Positions 21,515-30,906 are shown, counted from the first letter of the stretch. The stretch: 64,000 bases of DNA from an uncultured Thermoanaerobaculia bacterium (GCA_951813015.1 CATOTG010000006.1:1108720-1172719), one strand, 5' to 3'. The notes: generated by a model not told the origin, from the sequence alone. Numbers and translations: made by a program.

Positions 21515-23626
21515 CTAGCTCTCTTCGTCCGCCCGCTTCGCTTCGGCGATGATCTTCTCCTGGATCTGGCGGGGGACTTCTTCGTAGTGGGAGAAGGTCA
21601 TCGTGAAGCTGGAGCGGCCCTGGGTCATTGAGCGCAGGGCGGGGGCGTAGGTCAGCATCTCCGCCATGGGGACGGTGGCCTTGACGATCTGGGCGTTGCC
21701 CTTGGCTTCCATGCCCTGGGGGCGGCCTCGGCGGGAGGAGAGGTCGCTCATGATGTCGCCCATGAAGTCCTCGGTCGTGCTGATGTCGACCTGCATCACG
21801 GGTTCGAGCAGGGTGGGGGCGGCCTTCGCCATCGCGTCCTTGAAGGCGAGGGAGCCGGCGACCTTGAAGGCCATTTCGGATGAGTCGACGTCGTGGTACT
21901 TGCCGTCCTGGAGGCGGACCCGGAAGTTGCCGACCGGGTAGCCGGCCAGGTAGCCTCGTGCGGCTGCCTCGAGCAGGCCCTTCTCGACGGCCGGGCGGTA
22001 GTTCTGGGGGATCGAGCCACCGAAGATCTCGTCGACGAACTCGTAGTCCTCGGGCGTGGCGACCGGTTCCATCGTGATCGTGCAGTCGGCGAACTGGCCG
22101 CGGCCGCCGCTCTGCTTCTTGTGCCGGCCGTGGCCGACCGCGGGCCTTCTGATCGCTTCGCGGTAGGGCACCTTGGGTGGGTGCAGGATGACCTCGACCT
22201 TGGAGCGGGCCTTCAATTTCGAGACGGCGATCTCGACGTGGAGCTGGCCGGCGCCCGAGAGGAGGAACTCACCCGTCTGCGGGTCGCGGCCGGCGCGCAG
22301 GCTCGGATCCTCCTCGACCAGCCGGAGCACCGCCTCGCCGATCTTCTCTTCGTCGCCCTTCGTCTTCGGCTCGATCGCGAACGAGATCGCGGCGACCGGA
22401 GGGTCGGGGAAGCCGAGGTGCAGGGGCCGTTCGCGGCTCGTGATCGAGTCGCCGGTCACGCTGCTCTTGAGCTTCGCCACGCCGCCAATGTCGCCCTCGA
22501 CGAGTTGAGGCACGTCCTGGCCGGTCTTGCCCTGCATGTGCATCAGGTGGCCGACGCGCTCGGCCCCTTCACGCCGGGCGTTCCAGTAGCTCGTGTCGGA
22601 GGTCATGCGGCCCGCGGCCACGCGGAGCAGGGAGATGCGCCCGGTGAAGGGATCGTTCAGCGTCTTGAAGACGATCGCGCTGACCGGCGCGCCGTCGCCG
22701 CGCTCGATCTCCACGGGCTCTCCGCCGATGTCGGTGGCCGGCATCGGCCGAGAGCCTGCGGGCGACGGCAGCAGCTTGACCACCGCATCGAGCAGGGCCG
22801 AGTTGCCGATGCCGTGACCGGCGGAGGACATCGTGACCGGGAACAGCGCCCGGTTCCTGATCGCATTCTTGAGCCCCTCGACCAACTGGTCCTGATCGAG
22901 GTCGCCCTGATCGAAGTAGGCCTCCATCAGGTCGTCGTCGCTCTCGGCGACCGCTTCCGTGAGCTTGCCTCGCCACTCGTCGATCTGTCCTTCGAGTTCG
23001 GCCGGCGGCGCCGAAACCTTGCTGCGGCCGGCGCCGTCCCGGTCGTAGACATACGCCTTGCGGCTGACCAGGTCGACCACGCCGATGAAGTCCTTGCCGT
23101 CGCCGATCGGGATCTGCACGGGTAACGCCATGCGGTCGAAGTTCTGCTGCAGTTCGGCGATACAACCCTCGAAGTCGATGTTCTCGCGGTCCATCTTGGT
23201 CAGGTGCAGCATGACCGGCTGGTCGATTCCCGCCGCGATCTCCCAGGCCTTCTCCGCCATGACTTGCGTCGGCGAGGCGGCGTTCAGGCACAGCAGGGCG
23301 GCATCGGCCGCCCGCATCCCCGAGCTGGTCTCGTGGACGAAGATTCCGGAGCCCGGACAGTCGATCAGGTTGAGCTTGTGTTCGTCCGAGCCGTCCGACC
23401 AGGGCGTGTAGCAGACGGCGAGGCCGATCGAGATGCCGCGACGAATCTCTTCGTCGTCGAAGTCCGTGACCGTGTTGCCGTCCTCGACCCGGTTCTGCCG
23501 GTTGAAGACGCCGCCGGTGTAGAGGAGGCCGGCGAGCAGCGTCGTCTTGCCGGTGTCGTTGTGTCCGACGACGGCGAGGTTGCGTATCTGGTCCGAACTT
23601 TCGAGTTGCATCGACGCTCCCGTCAC
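21515..23626 (-). CDS. Divergent elongation factor G-like GTPase
   Basis: An EF-G paralogue of 703 residues with the full EF-G domain layout but an altered GTPase centre. The P-loop GHNDTGKT (21-28) is intact. The switch I threonine is serine (RRGIS, S66). The DTPGH motif reads DCPGS (89-93), so the catalytic histidine is replaced by serine. NKMD reads TKMD (143-146). It resembles the second EF-G group found beside a normal fusA in many bacteria, in which that histidine is often tyrosine; its cellular role is not established. A start at the second methionine (M6) is possible. Convergent with rplQ. Confidence 0.85.
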   Translation of the reverse strand: MTGASMQLESSDQIRNLAVVGHNDTGKTTLLAGLLYTGGVFNRQNRVEDGNTVTDFDDEEIRRGISIGLAVCYTPWSDGSDEHKLNLIDCPGSGIFVHETSSGMRAADAALLCLNAASPTQVMAEKAWEIAAGIDQPVMLHLTKMDRENIDFEGCIAELQQNFDRMALPVQIPIGDGKDFIGVVDLVSRKAYVYDRDGAGRSKVSAPPAELEGQIDEWRGKLTEAVAESDDDLMEAYFDQGDLDQDQLVEGLKNAIRNRALFPVTMSSAGHGIGNSALLDAVVKLLPSPAGSRPMPATDIGGEPVEIERGDGAPVSAIVFKTLNDPFTGRISLLRVAAGRMTSDTSYWNARREGAERVGHLMHMQGKTGQDVPQLVEGDIGGVAKLKSSVTGDSITSRERPLHLGFPDPPVAAISFAIEPKTKGDEEKIGEAVLRLVEEDPSLRAGRDPQTGEFLLSGAGQLHVEIAVSKLKARSKVEVILHPPKVPYREAIRRPAVGHGRHKKQSGGRGQFADCTITMEPVATPEDYEFVDEIFGGSIPQNYRPAVEKGLLEAAARGYLAGYPVGNFRVRLQDGKYHDVDSSEMAFKVAGSLAFKDAMAKAAPTLLEPVMQVDISTTEDFMGDIMSDLSSRRGRPQGMEAKGNAQIVKATVPMAEMLTYAPALRSMTQGRSSFTMTFSHYEEVPRQIQEKIIAEAKRADEES

Positions 23627-23769
23627 TGGCGTACGCGGGCCTTGTGTGGGAGCCCGCTCGGGTCGCGGTTGGTCGGGATCCGGCCACCCTGCGGGACGCG
23701 GATCTCAGGCTTGGAACAGCCGCAGAAGATACCACGCAACCGAGCCGGCGAGCGCCGCCGCGCCGGCCG

Positions 23770-25155
23770 TCACCCGGCCGGCTGAACCTCGACCGTTCCC
23801 AGGTCCTCAAGTTGCGGTGCGAGTTCGGAGGCCGGACCAACCGCGGTCACGATCAGCCGGTCCGGGAAGAGATGGCGCCGGCAGACTTCCTGGACGTCTT
23901 CCCGGGTCGTGGCGCGGATCCGGTCGGGCCAGAGTTCGTACTCGTCATGGTCCAGGTCGAAGGTAGCGAGCGCCTGCAGCCGGGAGGCGAGATTCTGGAT
24001 CGTCTGCAGGGTGTAGGGGAACACGCCGACCAGGTAGTTGCGGGCGTCGTCGAGTTCCGCCTGGCTCGGTGGTTCACCGCGTAGACGCTCGAGTTCGCCG
24101 ACGATCTCCCGACAGGCTGCGCCGGTTACCTCGTTCGCCACCGCCGTCCCGACGACGAACGGTCCCGGGCCCCGGCGGGAACTGAAACTGCTGGAGACGC
24201 CGTAGGTGTAGCCGTGTCGCTCTCTCAGGCTGAGATTCAGACGGCTGATGAACTTGCCGCCGAGGATGGAGTTGGCAACCTGGATCGGGATGCGGTCGGG
24301 ATGGCGGCGCGGTATCCCGACATGGCCGACGCGCAACTGCGTCTGCGCGGCGTCGGGGCGGTCCACGATCACGACCCGCCGGCCCTCTGTCGTCGGGCTG
24401 GGCGGTGCGAGACCGGCCGGCTCGTCGTCGAAGCGCTTGCCGTGGGATCGAAGCTGGCGTTCGATCTTCTCTTCGATCGCTTCGCGTACCCGCCCCGACC
24501 CCAGGTCGCCGACCGCGATCAGGTGGCAGGATCGCGCGGCGACTGCCCCCTCATGGAACGCCACGATTTCGCTTCGGGTGATGGCCCGGGTCGTTTCGTG
24601 ATCGCCGATCGCCGCCTTGCCGTAGGGCGTCGGGTCGTAGACGGCGTGCGCGAAGGCTGCCCGGGCCAGACTGCCGGGGTCGCTGCGGCGCCGGTCGAGT
24701 TCGGCGAGCCGGCGTCGGCGGGCGCGTTCGATCTCCTCCGCGTTGAAGGTCGGTTGCAGGGCGGCCTCGGCGACCAGCTCCAGACCGCTGGCTACATCCT
24801 CCGAGCGGATCGTCGTGCCGATTCCCGCCATCTCCCACGAGCAGGAAGACGAGACGCCGGTCCCCAGGTCCTCGGCCGCGGCAGCGAACTCGAGCGCCGA
24901 GCGCCGGCTCGTGCCCTTGCTGCGAAGTCCTGCCGTGAACGAGGCGAGCCCTGCCAGGTGGGGAGGATCGAGTTCGCTGCCGCCGGGCAGGAGCAGCGTG
25001 GCGGTGACGAGATTGCGTCCGGGGACGTCGATCGTCCATAGCCGGACGCCGGACCCGAGCCGCTCCTGTTCGAACGGGGGGAAGGCGCAGGGCCGGCTGC
25101 GTGCCGGGGCGGGAGGCCGGCTGCGGTCGAGCGTCGCTGAGGTCGCGGTACTCAC
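23770..25155 (-). CDS. M16-family peptidase, non-zinc-binding subunit
   Basis: A 461-residue member of the M16 (pitrilysin / processing peptidase) family, with the typical two-lobe organisation, including PYGKAAIGDHETTRAI and the late RHGYTYGVSSSFSSRRG segment that holds the conserved Arg/Tyr pair. The inverted zinc motif HxxEH is missing at the expected place (LAGLASFTAGL). It starts on GTG at 25155, overlapping the stop of the adjacent catalytic M16 gene by four bases (GTGA). The pair therefore looks like an M16B heterodimer: one subunit binds zinc, the other supplies Arg/Tyr. No signal peptide is obvious, so the location is uncertain. Confidence 0.85.
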   Translation of the reverse strand: MSTATSATLDRSRPPAPARSRPCAFPPFEQERLGSGVRLWTIDVPGRNLVTATLLLPGGSELDPPHLAGLASFTAGLRSKGTSRRSALEFAAAAEDLGTGVSSSCSWEMAGIGTTIRSEDVASGLELVAEAALQPTFNAEEIERARRRRLAELDRRRSDPGSLARAAFAHAVYDPTPYGKAAIGDHETTRAITRSEIVAFHEGAVAARSCHLIAVGDLGSGRVREAIEEKIERQLRSHGKRFDDEPAGLAPPSPTTEGRRVVIVDRPDAAQTQLRVGHVGIPRRHPDRIPIQVANSILGGKFISRLNLSLRERHGYTYGVSSSFSSRRGPGPFVVGTAVANEVTGAACREIVGELERLRGEPPSQAELDDARNYLVGVFPYTLQTIQNLASRLQALATFDLDHDEYELWPDRIRATTREDVQEVCRRHLFPDRLIVTAVGPASELAPQLEDLGTVEVQPAG

Positions 25156-26444
25156 GCCTTGGGCGCCACGACGACGGCGGCTCGACGTTCCTGGCCGAGA
25201 GTGCGCTCGGCCAGGCCGCGAATCTGCTCTGCATCGACGCGGAGCAGCCGATCCGGTTCGGTCCAGGCGAGGGCGGGATCGTCGAGGTAGGTCGCCGCCG
25301 CGGACAGCCGGTCCGCGCACAGAGCGAGATCCTGTTCGCTGTCGCGATAGTCGAGCAGCAGAATCCGCCGCGCCCGCTCGAGTTCGGACTCGGTCGGACC
25401 CTGCGCCCGAATCGCTTCGATGTGTTCGAGGACGGCCTGCTCGACGGCTTCGGCGTTTCCGAGAGGGTCGGGCTCGCGGCTCTGACAGGTAGCGACGACG
25501 GCGAACATGGCGCAGATCTCCGTCGGCAGGATCATCGCGGATACGGACTGCGCGATCTGGCGTTCGTAGACCAGGTCGCGGTGGAGCCGGCTCGTCATCC
25601 CGGACGAGAGAATCGTCGCCAGCATGGCGCCGGCGTGCCAGTCGTCGCTGCCGTAGCCGTCCAGACACCAGGCGGAGTAGGAGCGAGGCAGTTCGATCGT
25701 GTCCTCAAGCACTTCCCGCGCCGTGCCGTGGGGGCCGATTTCCGCCGCCGGCTCGACCGGCGGCGCCTGCGGAAGCGGCGCCGCCGGGATGTCTTCGAAG
25801 TAGCGCCGTGCCTGATCGAGGGCGCGGGCGCTGTCGATGTCGCCGGCCAGGGTCAGGACCGCGTTGTTCGGCCGGTACCAGGCGCCGAAGAAGTCCCGGA
25901 CCCCGTCGAGGGTCGCGGCCTCGAGGTCCTCCATGTAGCCGATCACCGGCCAGGCGTACGGATGGTTGCTGCCGTCGCTCTGGCGGTAGAGGAGTTCGCT
26001 GAGCCGTTCGATGGCAAGCCCGTAGGGCTGGTTGTCGACGCGCTGCAGCCGCTCGTTCATCACCACGGAGAGCTGGTTCTCGAACTTCTCCTGAGTCAGG
26101 GCCTCGAGCAGGAAACCGAGGCGGTCGGATTCCAGCCACAGGCCGAGCTCGAGATGGTTGGAGGGCAGAGTCTCGTAGTAGTTCGTGCGGTCGTACCAGG
26201 TCGAGCCGTTGGCGACGCCGCCGACGCTCTGGATGTGCTCGAAATGTCCGTTCTCGGAGACGTGCGCTGAGCCCTGGAACAGCATGTGTTCGAACAGGTG
26301 GGCCAGTCCGGTGCTGCCGGTGACCTCGTTCTTCGAGCCGACGTGGTACCAGATGTTCACGGCGGCCAGCGGCAGGCGCCGGTCTTCGTGAAGCACGACG
26401 CGCAGGCCGTTGGCGAGTTCGTGCTGCTCCAGGCGCCGGGTCAT
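25152..26444 (-). CDS. M16-family zinc metallopeptidase, catalytic subunit
   Basis: A 430-residue M16 peptidase. The inverted zinc motif is complete: H49-L-F-E52-H53 in LAHLFEHMLF, with the downstream acidic region FENQLSVVMNER supplying the third ligand. It opens EQHELANGLRVVLHEDRRLPLAAV, the classic N-terminal strand of the family. Likely function is degradation of peptides, with the neighbouring catalytically incomplete partner (four-base overlap). The gene is divergent from lexA; the 119-bp spacer must hold both promoters. No signal peptide is evident. Confidence 0.9.
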   Translation of the reverse strand: MTRRLEQHELANGLRVVLHEDRRLPLAAVNIWYHVGSKNEVTGSTGLAHLFEHMLFQGSAHVSENGHFEHIQSVGGVANGSTWYDRTNYYETLPSNHLELGLWLESDRLGFLLEALTQEKFENQLSVVMNERLQRVDNQPYGLAIERLSELLYRQSDGSNHPYAWPVIGYMEDLEAATLDGVRDFFGAWYRPNNAVLTLAGDIDSARALDQARRYFEDIPAAPLPQAPPVEPAAEIGPHGTAREVLEDTIELPRSYSAWCLDGYGSDDWHAGAMLATILSSGMTSRLHRDLVYERQIAQSVSAMILPTEICAMFAVVATCQSREPDPLGNAEAVEQAVLEHIEAIRAQGPTESELERARRILLLDYRDSEQDLALCADRLSAAATYLDDPALAWTEPDRLLRVDAEQIRGLAERTLGQERRAAVVVAPKA

Positions 26445-26563
26445 GTGGGAGGCGTTCCGAGGTTAGGTTCTTTGGCGCGTGCGCCAAGGCATGCGCGAGG
26501 GTTGGTCGCGTAGTCTATGCGCCACTTGTCTTACGCTCGGTTTCCGTCTAGCATCGCTTGTCG

Positions 26564-27187
26564 ATGGATGACTTCCTGACCGAGCGGCAGAAGCAGGTTC
26601 TCGACTTCGTGTGCGAGTTCGTTTCCGTGCGGGGTGTAGCGCCCACGCACCTGGAGATCCGGCGCCGGTTCGGCTACCGCTCCTACGGCACCGTCCACAA
26701 GCATCTCAAGCTGCTGCGGCAGAAGGGCTACCTTCGGGGCGGCTGGAACCAGAAGCGCGGCCTCGAGCTGACCGAGAAGACGCTCCGTTCCCGCCGTTCG
26801 GCGCCTTTCGCCGTTCCCTTCCACGGCCGGATCGCGGCCGGTCAACCGATCGAGGCGGTGGCCGGCGTAGACGACCTGTCCGTCCCCGAGCACCTGCTCA
26901 CGAAGGGTGCCTCCGGCCGGCACTACGTGCTCCAGGTGGAAGGCGACTCGATGGTCGACGACGGCATCTGTGACGGCGATCTGGTGGTCATTGCCAGGCG
27001 GGAAGAGGCCCACGCCGGTGAGTTGATCGTCGCTCTCGTCAACGACGAGGCGACCCTCAAGCGGTACTACCCCGAAGGTGCGACGGTTCGGCTGCAGCCG
27101 GCGAACGGGGAGATGGAGCCCATCTACGTTCCCGCTGACCAGCTCAGTGTCCAGGGCGTGGTCGTCGGGCTGATGCGCCGCTACTAG
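26564..27187 (+). CDS. lexA: LexA repressor (SOS regulator)
   Basis: LexA represses DNA-damage genes and cleaves itself when RecA is activated. From the ATG at 26564 it is 207 residues (MDDFLTERQKQVLDFV). A TTG two codons earlier is the alternative start. The N-terminal winged helix carries APTHLEIRRRFGYRSYGTVHKH. The self-cleavage site is Ala92-Gly93 (RIAAGQP), and the catalytic dyad is Ser129 (GDSMVDDG) and Lys166 (ATLKRYY). No Shine-Dalgarno sequence is clear. I could not recognise a LexA operator upstream; the DNA-binding helix differs from E. coli, so the box may differ. Confidence 0.93.
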   Translation: MDDFLTERQKQVLDFVCEFVSVRGVAPTHLEIRRRFGYRSYGTVHKHLKLLRQKGYLRGGWNQKRGLELTEKTLRSRRSAPFAVPFHGRIAAGQPIEAVAGVDDLSVPEHLLTKGASGRHYVLQVEGDSMVDDGICDGDLVVIARREEAHAGELIVALVNDEATLKRYYPEGATVRLQPANGEMEPIYVPADQLSVQGVVVGLMRRY

Positions 27188-27189
27188 CA

Positions 27190-27222
27190 CTAGCGCTAGA
27201 GGCCGTGCGGGCGATTGCCCGC
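27190..27222. terminator. Palindromes between convergent lexA and amidase genes
   Basis: The 119 bp between the convergent ends of lexA and the amidase gene contain a perfect 10-bp palindrome CTAGCGCTAG (27190-27199) and a hairpin GCGGGC-GATT-GCCCGC (27207-27222). There is no T-tract. A bidirectional terminator role is plausible for a convergent junction but is not proven. Confidence 0.35.
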
Positions 27223-27306
27223 CGACCGGCTGAACGGCCCCGCGGCGGCGGTCCCGGTCGGCGTGCACGCGGACGAAGCGGACGACGGCGCGCTGTTCGA
27301 GCGGCG

Positions 27307-29085
27307 TCAACTGCCGCCGGCAGTCACCGTGCGGCTGGCGCTGCCCTGGGGCACGCCGTAGTACGACAGGATGCCGTCGACGATGGCCTCGGCGACGCGC
27401 TGCCGGTAGGCGCGGGTCTTCATCAGTCGGCGATCCTGCTCGTTGCCCAGGTTGCCGACCTCGAGCAGGATCTTCGCCGGTACGCGGTTGAAGCGGAGTT
27501 GCGCCGGCACGTAGACCCGGCGGCCCTGGAAGATCCGGTCCCGGATCGGACCGTTGTGATGGATCGCCAGGTCCGCGTCCCTGAAGCTGGCCAGCATGTG
27601 TTCGGCCAGATCGCGCGACAGCCCCTTGCTCGTGGTCCGTTCGTTGCGGGTGAAGGAAACCCGCGGCGCCGCTTTGACTTCGCGGCGGGAGGTGTAGGGA
27701 GCTCCACTCTTGCCGTAGTTGTTCGTGATGCCGACCAGTCCCGGAATGTAGACCATTGCGCCTCGCAGCGAAGGGTGCAGAGAGTCCGCGTGAATCGAGA
27801 TGAAGATCACCTGGCCCGGGTCGATTCCCGCCTTTCGACGTTGGTCGTAGACCCAGTTCGCCAGGTACCAGCGGAAGTTCGTTGCCACCCTGGCGTCGTC
27901 GATCCGGTAGGGCGGATTCGTCAGCACGGCGTGACCCCGGGACTTCGGCAGCACGTCGGCGTCGGCGATCCGGAACGTCGAGCCCTCGCGGGTCGTCGGT
28001 ACGACGGTGGCCGCGGTACGGCTTTCCAGCACCTTCTTGGTCCGCAGCATGATGTCGTAGACGTAGTTGCTCTCCCACAGGCCGCCTACCGGAGCACCGA
28101 TGTCCCGGCCACCGTGGCCGGCATCGAGCACCACGCTCACGCCGTCGAGGTCCAGCGCAAGAACCTCGTTCTCGATTTGCTCTCCGGCGGCGCGTTGCGC
28201 CTCCCACTCCACGCGGCGCGGATGGTCCGGCGGCAGGTAGCGCGCCGAGAGCAGGTCGATGGGGATTCTGACCTCGTAGCCGACCGGCAAGTCCCTGACG
28301 TCGCCGATCCTGTTGCGCTGCTTGATCTCCCGCACCAGCTCGTTCACGTCGCTGGCGAAGAGACGGCCGGTGAATCGCATGACGACGCTCGAGTAGAGGG
28401 CCTCGCCCGCCTTCAGCCGATAGCTCGCGTACTCGCCTTTCTCGTCCGATCCGTAGCCGGCGAAGGGTGTCGTCGCTTCCGCCCCGGCGGGTACGGTCGC
28501 CGTTCGGGGCGGCGGCGCGGGCAGCATGCCGGCAAAGGGTTCAACGAGGAGGCGGCGAGGGACGAGGATGGTCTGGCCGGGACGGATCACGTTGCTGGTC
28601 AGGCTGTTCGCCTGCCGCAGCACCCGGTGGTTCTCGCCGGCGCCCGTGAACCACTCGGCGATGCTCCACAGGCTCTCCGCATCGCGGCCGCGCCGGGAAG
28701 ACGACACCCGGTGCTTCCAGCCGTCGGTTACTGCCTGGTCCCTTGGCAGCAGGGCACGAATCGCCAACAGCTGGCTTGCCTTCGGCAGCAGATCGAAGGG
28801 AACCCTGTAGCGGACACCGCGCTTCAGGCGCCGTACGCCGCCGTTGGCGCGGCTGAGTGCGGAGGAGTGCCTCGCGTTGCCGCAGAGTCGCTGCGCGAAG
28901 GCGAGCAGGCCTTCGTTGGCGCGCGGCTTCGCCTCGAGGTGAATCCTGCCGTTTCCAGTCATCACGGCGACCGGCGTCGGCGAACCGATCTCGGGTACCG
29001 CGACCCGCTTCGTCGCCCCTGCCCCCGCCGCTGGCAGGACAAGAGCGAGAGCCGCGGCGCAGACGATCGTCGTGCGGACCTTCAT
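27307..29085 (-). CDS. N-acetylmuramoyl-L-alanine amidase with LysM-like repeats
   Basis: A 592-residue secreted peptidoglycan amidase. A signal peptide (about 1-24) is followed by two LysM-like segments (near 125-180, with NVIRPGQTILVP; and 218-278, with LPVGYEVRIPIDLL) that likely bind peptidoglycan. The C-terminal amidase_3 domain (about 315-580) has the zinc ligands H324 (LDAGHGG), E338 (WESNYVYD) and H432 (SIHADS) and the catalytic E542 (LLEVGNLGN). The ATG at 29085 overlaps the gatA stop by four bases, an odd operon partner since gatA serves tRNA charging. Likely role: cleavage of stem peptides during cell separation or wall turnover. Confidence 0.9.
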   Translation of the reverse strand: MKVRTTIVCAAALALVLPAAGAGATKRVAVPEIGSPTPVAVMTGNGRIHLEAKPRANEGLLAFAQRLCGNARHSSALSRANGGVRRLKRGVRYRVPFDLLPKASQLLAIRALLPRDQAVTDGWKHRVSSSRRGRDAESLWSIAEWFTGAGENHRVLRQANSLTSNVIRPGQTILVPRRLLVEPFAGMLPAPPPRTATVPAGAEATTPFAGYGSDEKGEYASYRLKAGEALYSSVVMRFTGRLFASDVNELVREIKQRNRIGDVRDLPVGYEVRIPIDLLSARYLPPDHPRRVEWEAQRAAGEQIENEVLALDLDGVSVVLDAGHGGRDIGAPVGGLWESNYVYDIMLRTKKVLESRTAATVVPTTREGSTFRIADADVLPKSRGHAVLTNPPYRIDDARVATNFRWYLANWVYDQRRKAGIDPGQVIFISIHADSLHPSLRGAMVYIPGLVGITNNYGKSGAPYTSRREVKAAPRVSFTRNERTTSKGLSRDLAEHMLASFRDADLAIHHNGPIRDRIFQGRRVYVPAQLRFNRVPAKILLEVGNLGNEQDRRLMKTRAYRQRVAEAIVDGILSYYGVPQGSASRTVTAGGS

Positions 29086-30542
29086 CGAATCGCCTCCGGG
29101 TTGCATTCGAAACCGATGGTCAGCTCGACCGCTCTCGCTGCCCGCAGAGCCATCGCGTCGGCGAAGGGCGGGGCGAGGATCTGAAGACCCAGGGGAAGGC
29201 CTCGTCCGTCCAGACCGCACGGTACCGAGACTCCGGGAATCCCGACCAGGCTGGGCGGCGTGGTGAAGACGTCGGACAGGTACATGGCCAGCGGGTCGTC
29301 CACCCGTTCTCCACGGGCGAAGGCGCCCGAGGGACAGGTTGGAGTCACCAGGAGGTCGACGGCTTCGAAGGCCTCCGCGAACTGCTGCCGCATCGCCCCG
29401 GCGATGCGCGCGGCGCGGCCGTAGTAGGCGTCGTAGTAGCCGGAGGAGAGCGCGAACGTACCCAGGATGATCCGGCGCTTGACCTCGCTGCCGAAGCCCT
29501 CGCTCCGGCTGTCGGTGTACATCCTCTGGAGGGAACGGGCGCTGGCGGACCGGTGTCCATAGCGACTGCCGTCGAAGCGGGCCAGGTTCGCGCTGGCCTC
29601 GCTGTTGGCGAGAACGTAGTAGGTGGCCACCGCCGCGTCGATCAAGGGAATGCTCACCTCGGCCAGCCGGGCGCCGGCTGTCTCGAGTGCGTCGAGTGCC
29701 TGCCGATAGCCCTCCGCCGCGTCCTCGTCCAGTGCCGAGGCCCGGACTTCCCGGATCGTGCCGACCGTCAGGCCTTCGATGCCGTCTTCGATCGATTCGA
29801 GATAGTCCTCGACCGGCAGTTCGCTGCACGTGGAATCGCGGGGGTCGGGGCCGGCAATCGCGCCGAGCGCCAGCGCCGCGTCCCGCACGTTTCGGGTGAG
29901 CGGTCCGATCTGGTCGAGGGACGAGGCGAAGGCCACGAGGCCGTAGCGGGAAACGCGGCCGTAGGTTGGCTTTACGCCTACGACACCGCAGAAAGCGGCT
30001 GGTTGCCTAATCGAGCCTCCGGTATCGGAGCCCAGAGCAAGAGGCGCCTCGGTCGCCGCGACCGCGGCCGCGGAACCTCCGCTCGAACCACCGGGCGCCA
30101 TGTCCAGATCCCAGGGATTGCGGGTGTCGGCCAGCCTTGAGTTCTCGCACGAGGAACCCATCGCGAACTCGTCCATGTTCACACGGCCGACCGGCACGGC
30201 GTCGGCAGCCAGCAGACGCTCTACGGCGCCGGCGGTGTAGGGCGCGCGGTAGCCGGAGAGGATTCGGGAGCCGCAGTTCAACTCGTGTCCGGCCAGCGAC
30301 AGGTTGTCCTTGAGCGCCGTGGGCACACCGGCCAGAGGGCCGAGGGATTCCCCGGAATCCCGGCGACGGTCGATGTCGGCCGCCCGTTCGACCGCCTGGT
30401 CCCGCCAGACTTCGAGGAAGGCGCCCACCGAAGCGTCGACCTGGTCGATGCGCGCGAATGCCTGCTCGACCGTCCCGACGGCGGTGCGCTCACCCGATCG
30501 GACGGCGCCTGCCAGCGCTTCAGCGGTCATCGTCGGCCTCAC
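29082..30542 (-). CDS. gatA: Aspartyl/glutamyl-tRNA amidotransferase subunit A
   Basis: GatA hydrolyses glutamine and passes ammonia to GatB for conversion of Glu-tRNA(Gln) and/or Asp-tRNA(Asn) to the amide forms. It is 486 residues. The amidase triad is complete: K78 (TALKDN), the cis-serine S153 (PGGSSGGS) and the nucleophile S177 (SDTGGSIRQP). It overlaps gatC by four bases upstream and the amidase gene by four bases downstream. gatB is not in this window and must lie elsewhere. Confidence 0.96.
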   Translation of the reverse strand: MRPTMTAEALAGAVRSGERTAVGTVEQAFARIDQVDASVGAFLEVWRDQAVERAADIDRRRDSGESLGPLAGVPTALKDNLSLAGHELNCGSRILSGYRAPYTAGAVERLLAADAVPVGRVNMDEFAMGSSCENSRLADTRNPWDLDMAPGGSSGGSAAAVAATEAPLALGSDTGGSIRQPAAFCGVVGVKPTYGRVSRYGLVAFASSLDQIGPLTRNVRDAALALGAIAGPDPRDSTCSELPVEDYLESIEDGIEGLTVGTIREVRASALDEDAAEGYRQALDALETAGARLAEVSIPLIDAAVATYYVLANSEASANLARFDGSRYGHRSASARSLQRMYTDSRSEGFGSEVKRRIILGTFALSSGYYDAYYGRAARIAGAMRQQFAEAFEAVDLLVTPTCPSGAFARGERVDDPLAMYLSDVFTTPPSLVGIPGVSVPCGLDGRGLPLGLQILAPPFADAMALRAARAVELTIGFECNPEAIR

Positions 30543-30844
30543 TCGGCGCCGCCGGGTGTTGCCTTGACCTGTGGCACGAGAAGGAAACGGTCGAGGGAGG
30601 CGGGTGCGTTGTCCAGAAAGTCGTCGAGAAGCGGGCGGCCTTCCGCCGGCACATCGTTCGCGTCGTCGGTCCCCTCCGGTTCGCTGTCGTCCGACGGCGC
30701 GGCCCCCGCACTGAACGCACTGAGCTGGTCGATGTAGTCGACGATCTCAGAAAGCTGGGAGGCGAACCTCGCTTCCTCAGCGGCCGAGAGCCGCAGCCTC
30801 GCCAGTTCAGCTATCCGCCGAACCTCCTCGACATCCAGAGACAC
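30539..30844 (-). CDS. gatC: Aspartyl/glutamyl-tRNA amidotransferase subunit C
   Basis: GatC is the small clamp that holds GatA and GatB together. It is 101 residues, with the family opening VEEVRRIAELARLRLSAAEE and the end segment RPLLDDFLDNAP followed by FLLVPQV. An acidic insert (about residues 50-66) sits in the variable middle. Its end overlaps the gatA start (ATGA), consistent with coupled, stoichiometric translation. Confidence 0.93.
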   Translation of the reverse strand: MSLDVEEVRRIAELARLRLSAAEEARFASQLSEIVDYIDQLSAFSAGAAPSDDSEPEGTDDANDVPAEGRPLLDDFLDNAPASLDRFLLVPQVKATPGGAE

Positions 30845-30906
30845 TTCGCCATAAGTCTAGCATTCCGTGCGTTCAGGTAGCCGAGACGTGGCGGAGCGAA
30901 GCGTCT

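Noticed and set aside
26445..26563. Search for a LexA operator in the lexA/M16 divergent spacer
   Set aside because: No palindromic site resembling known SOS boxes could be recognised, and the box in this lineage may be different.
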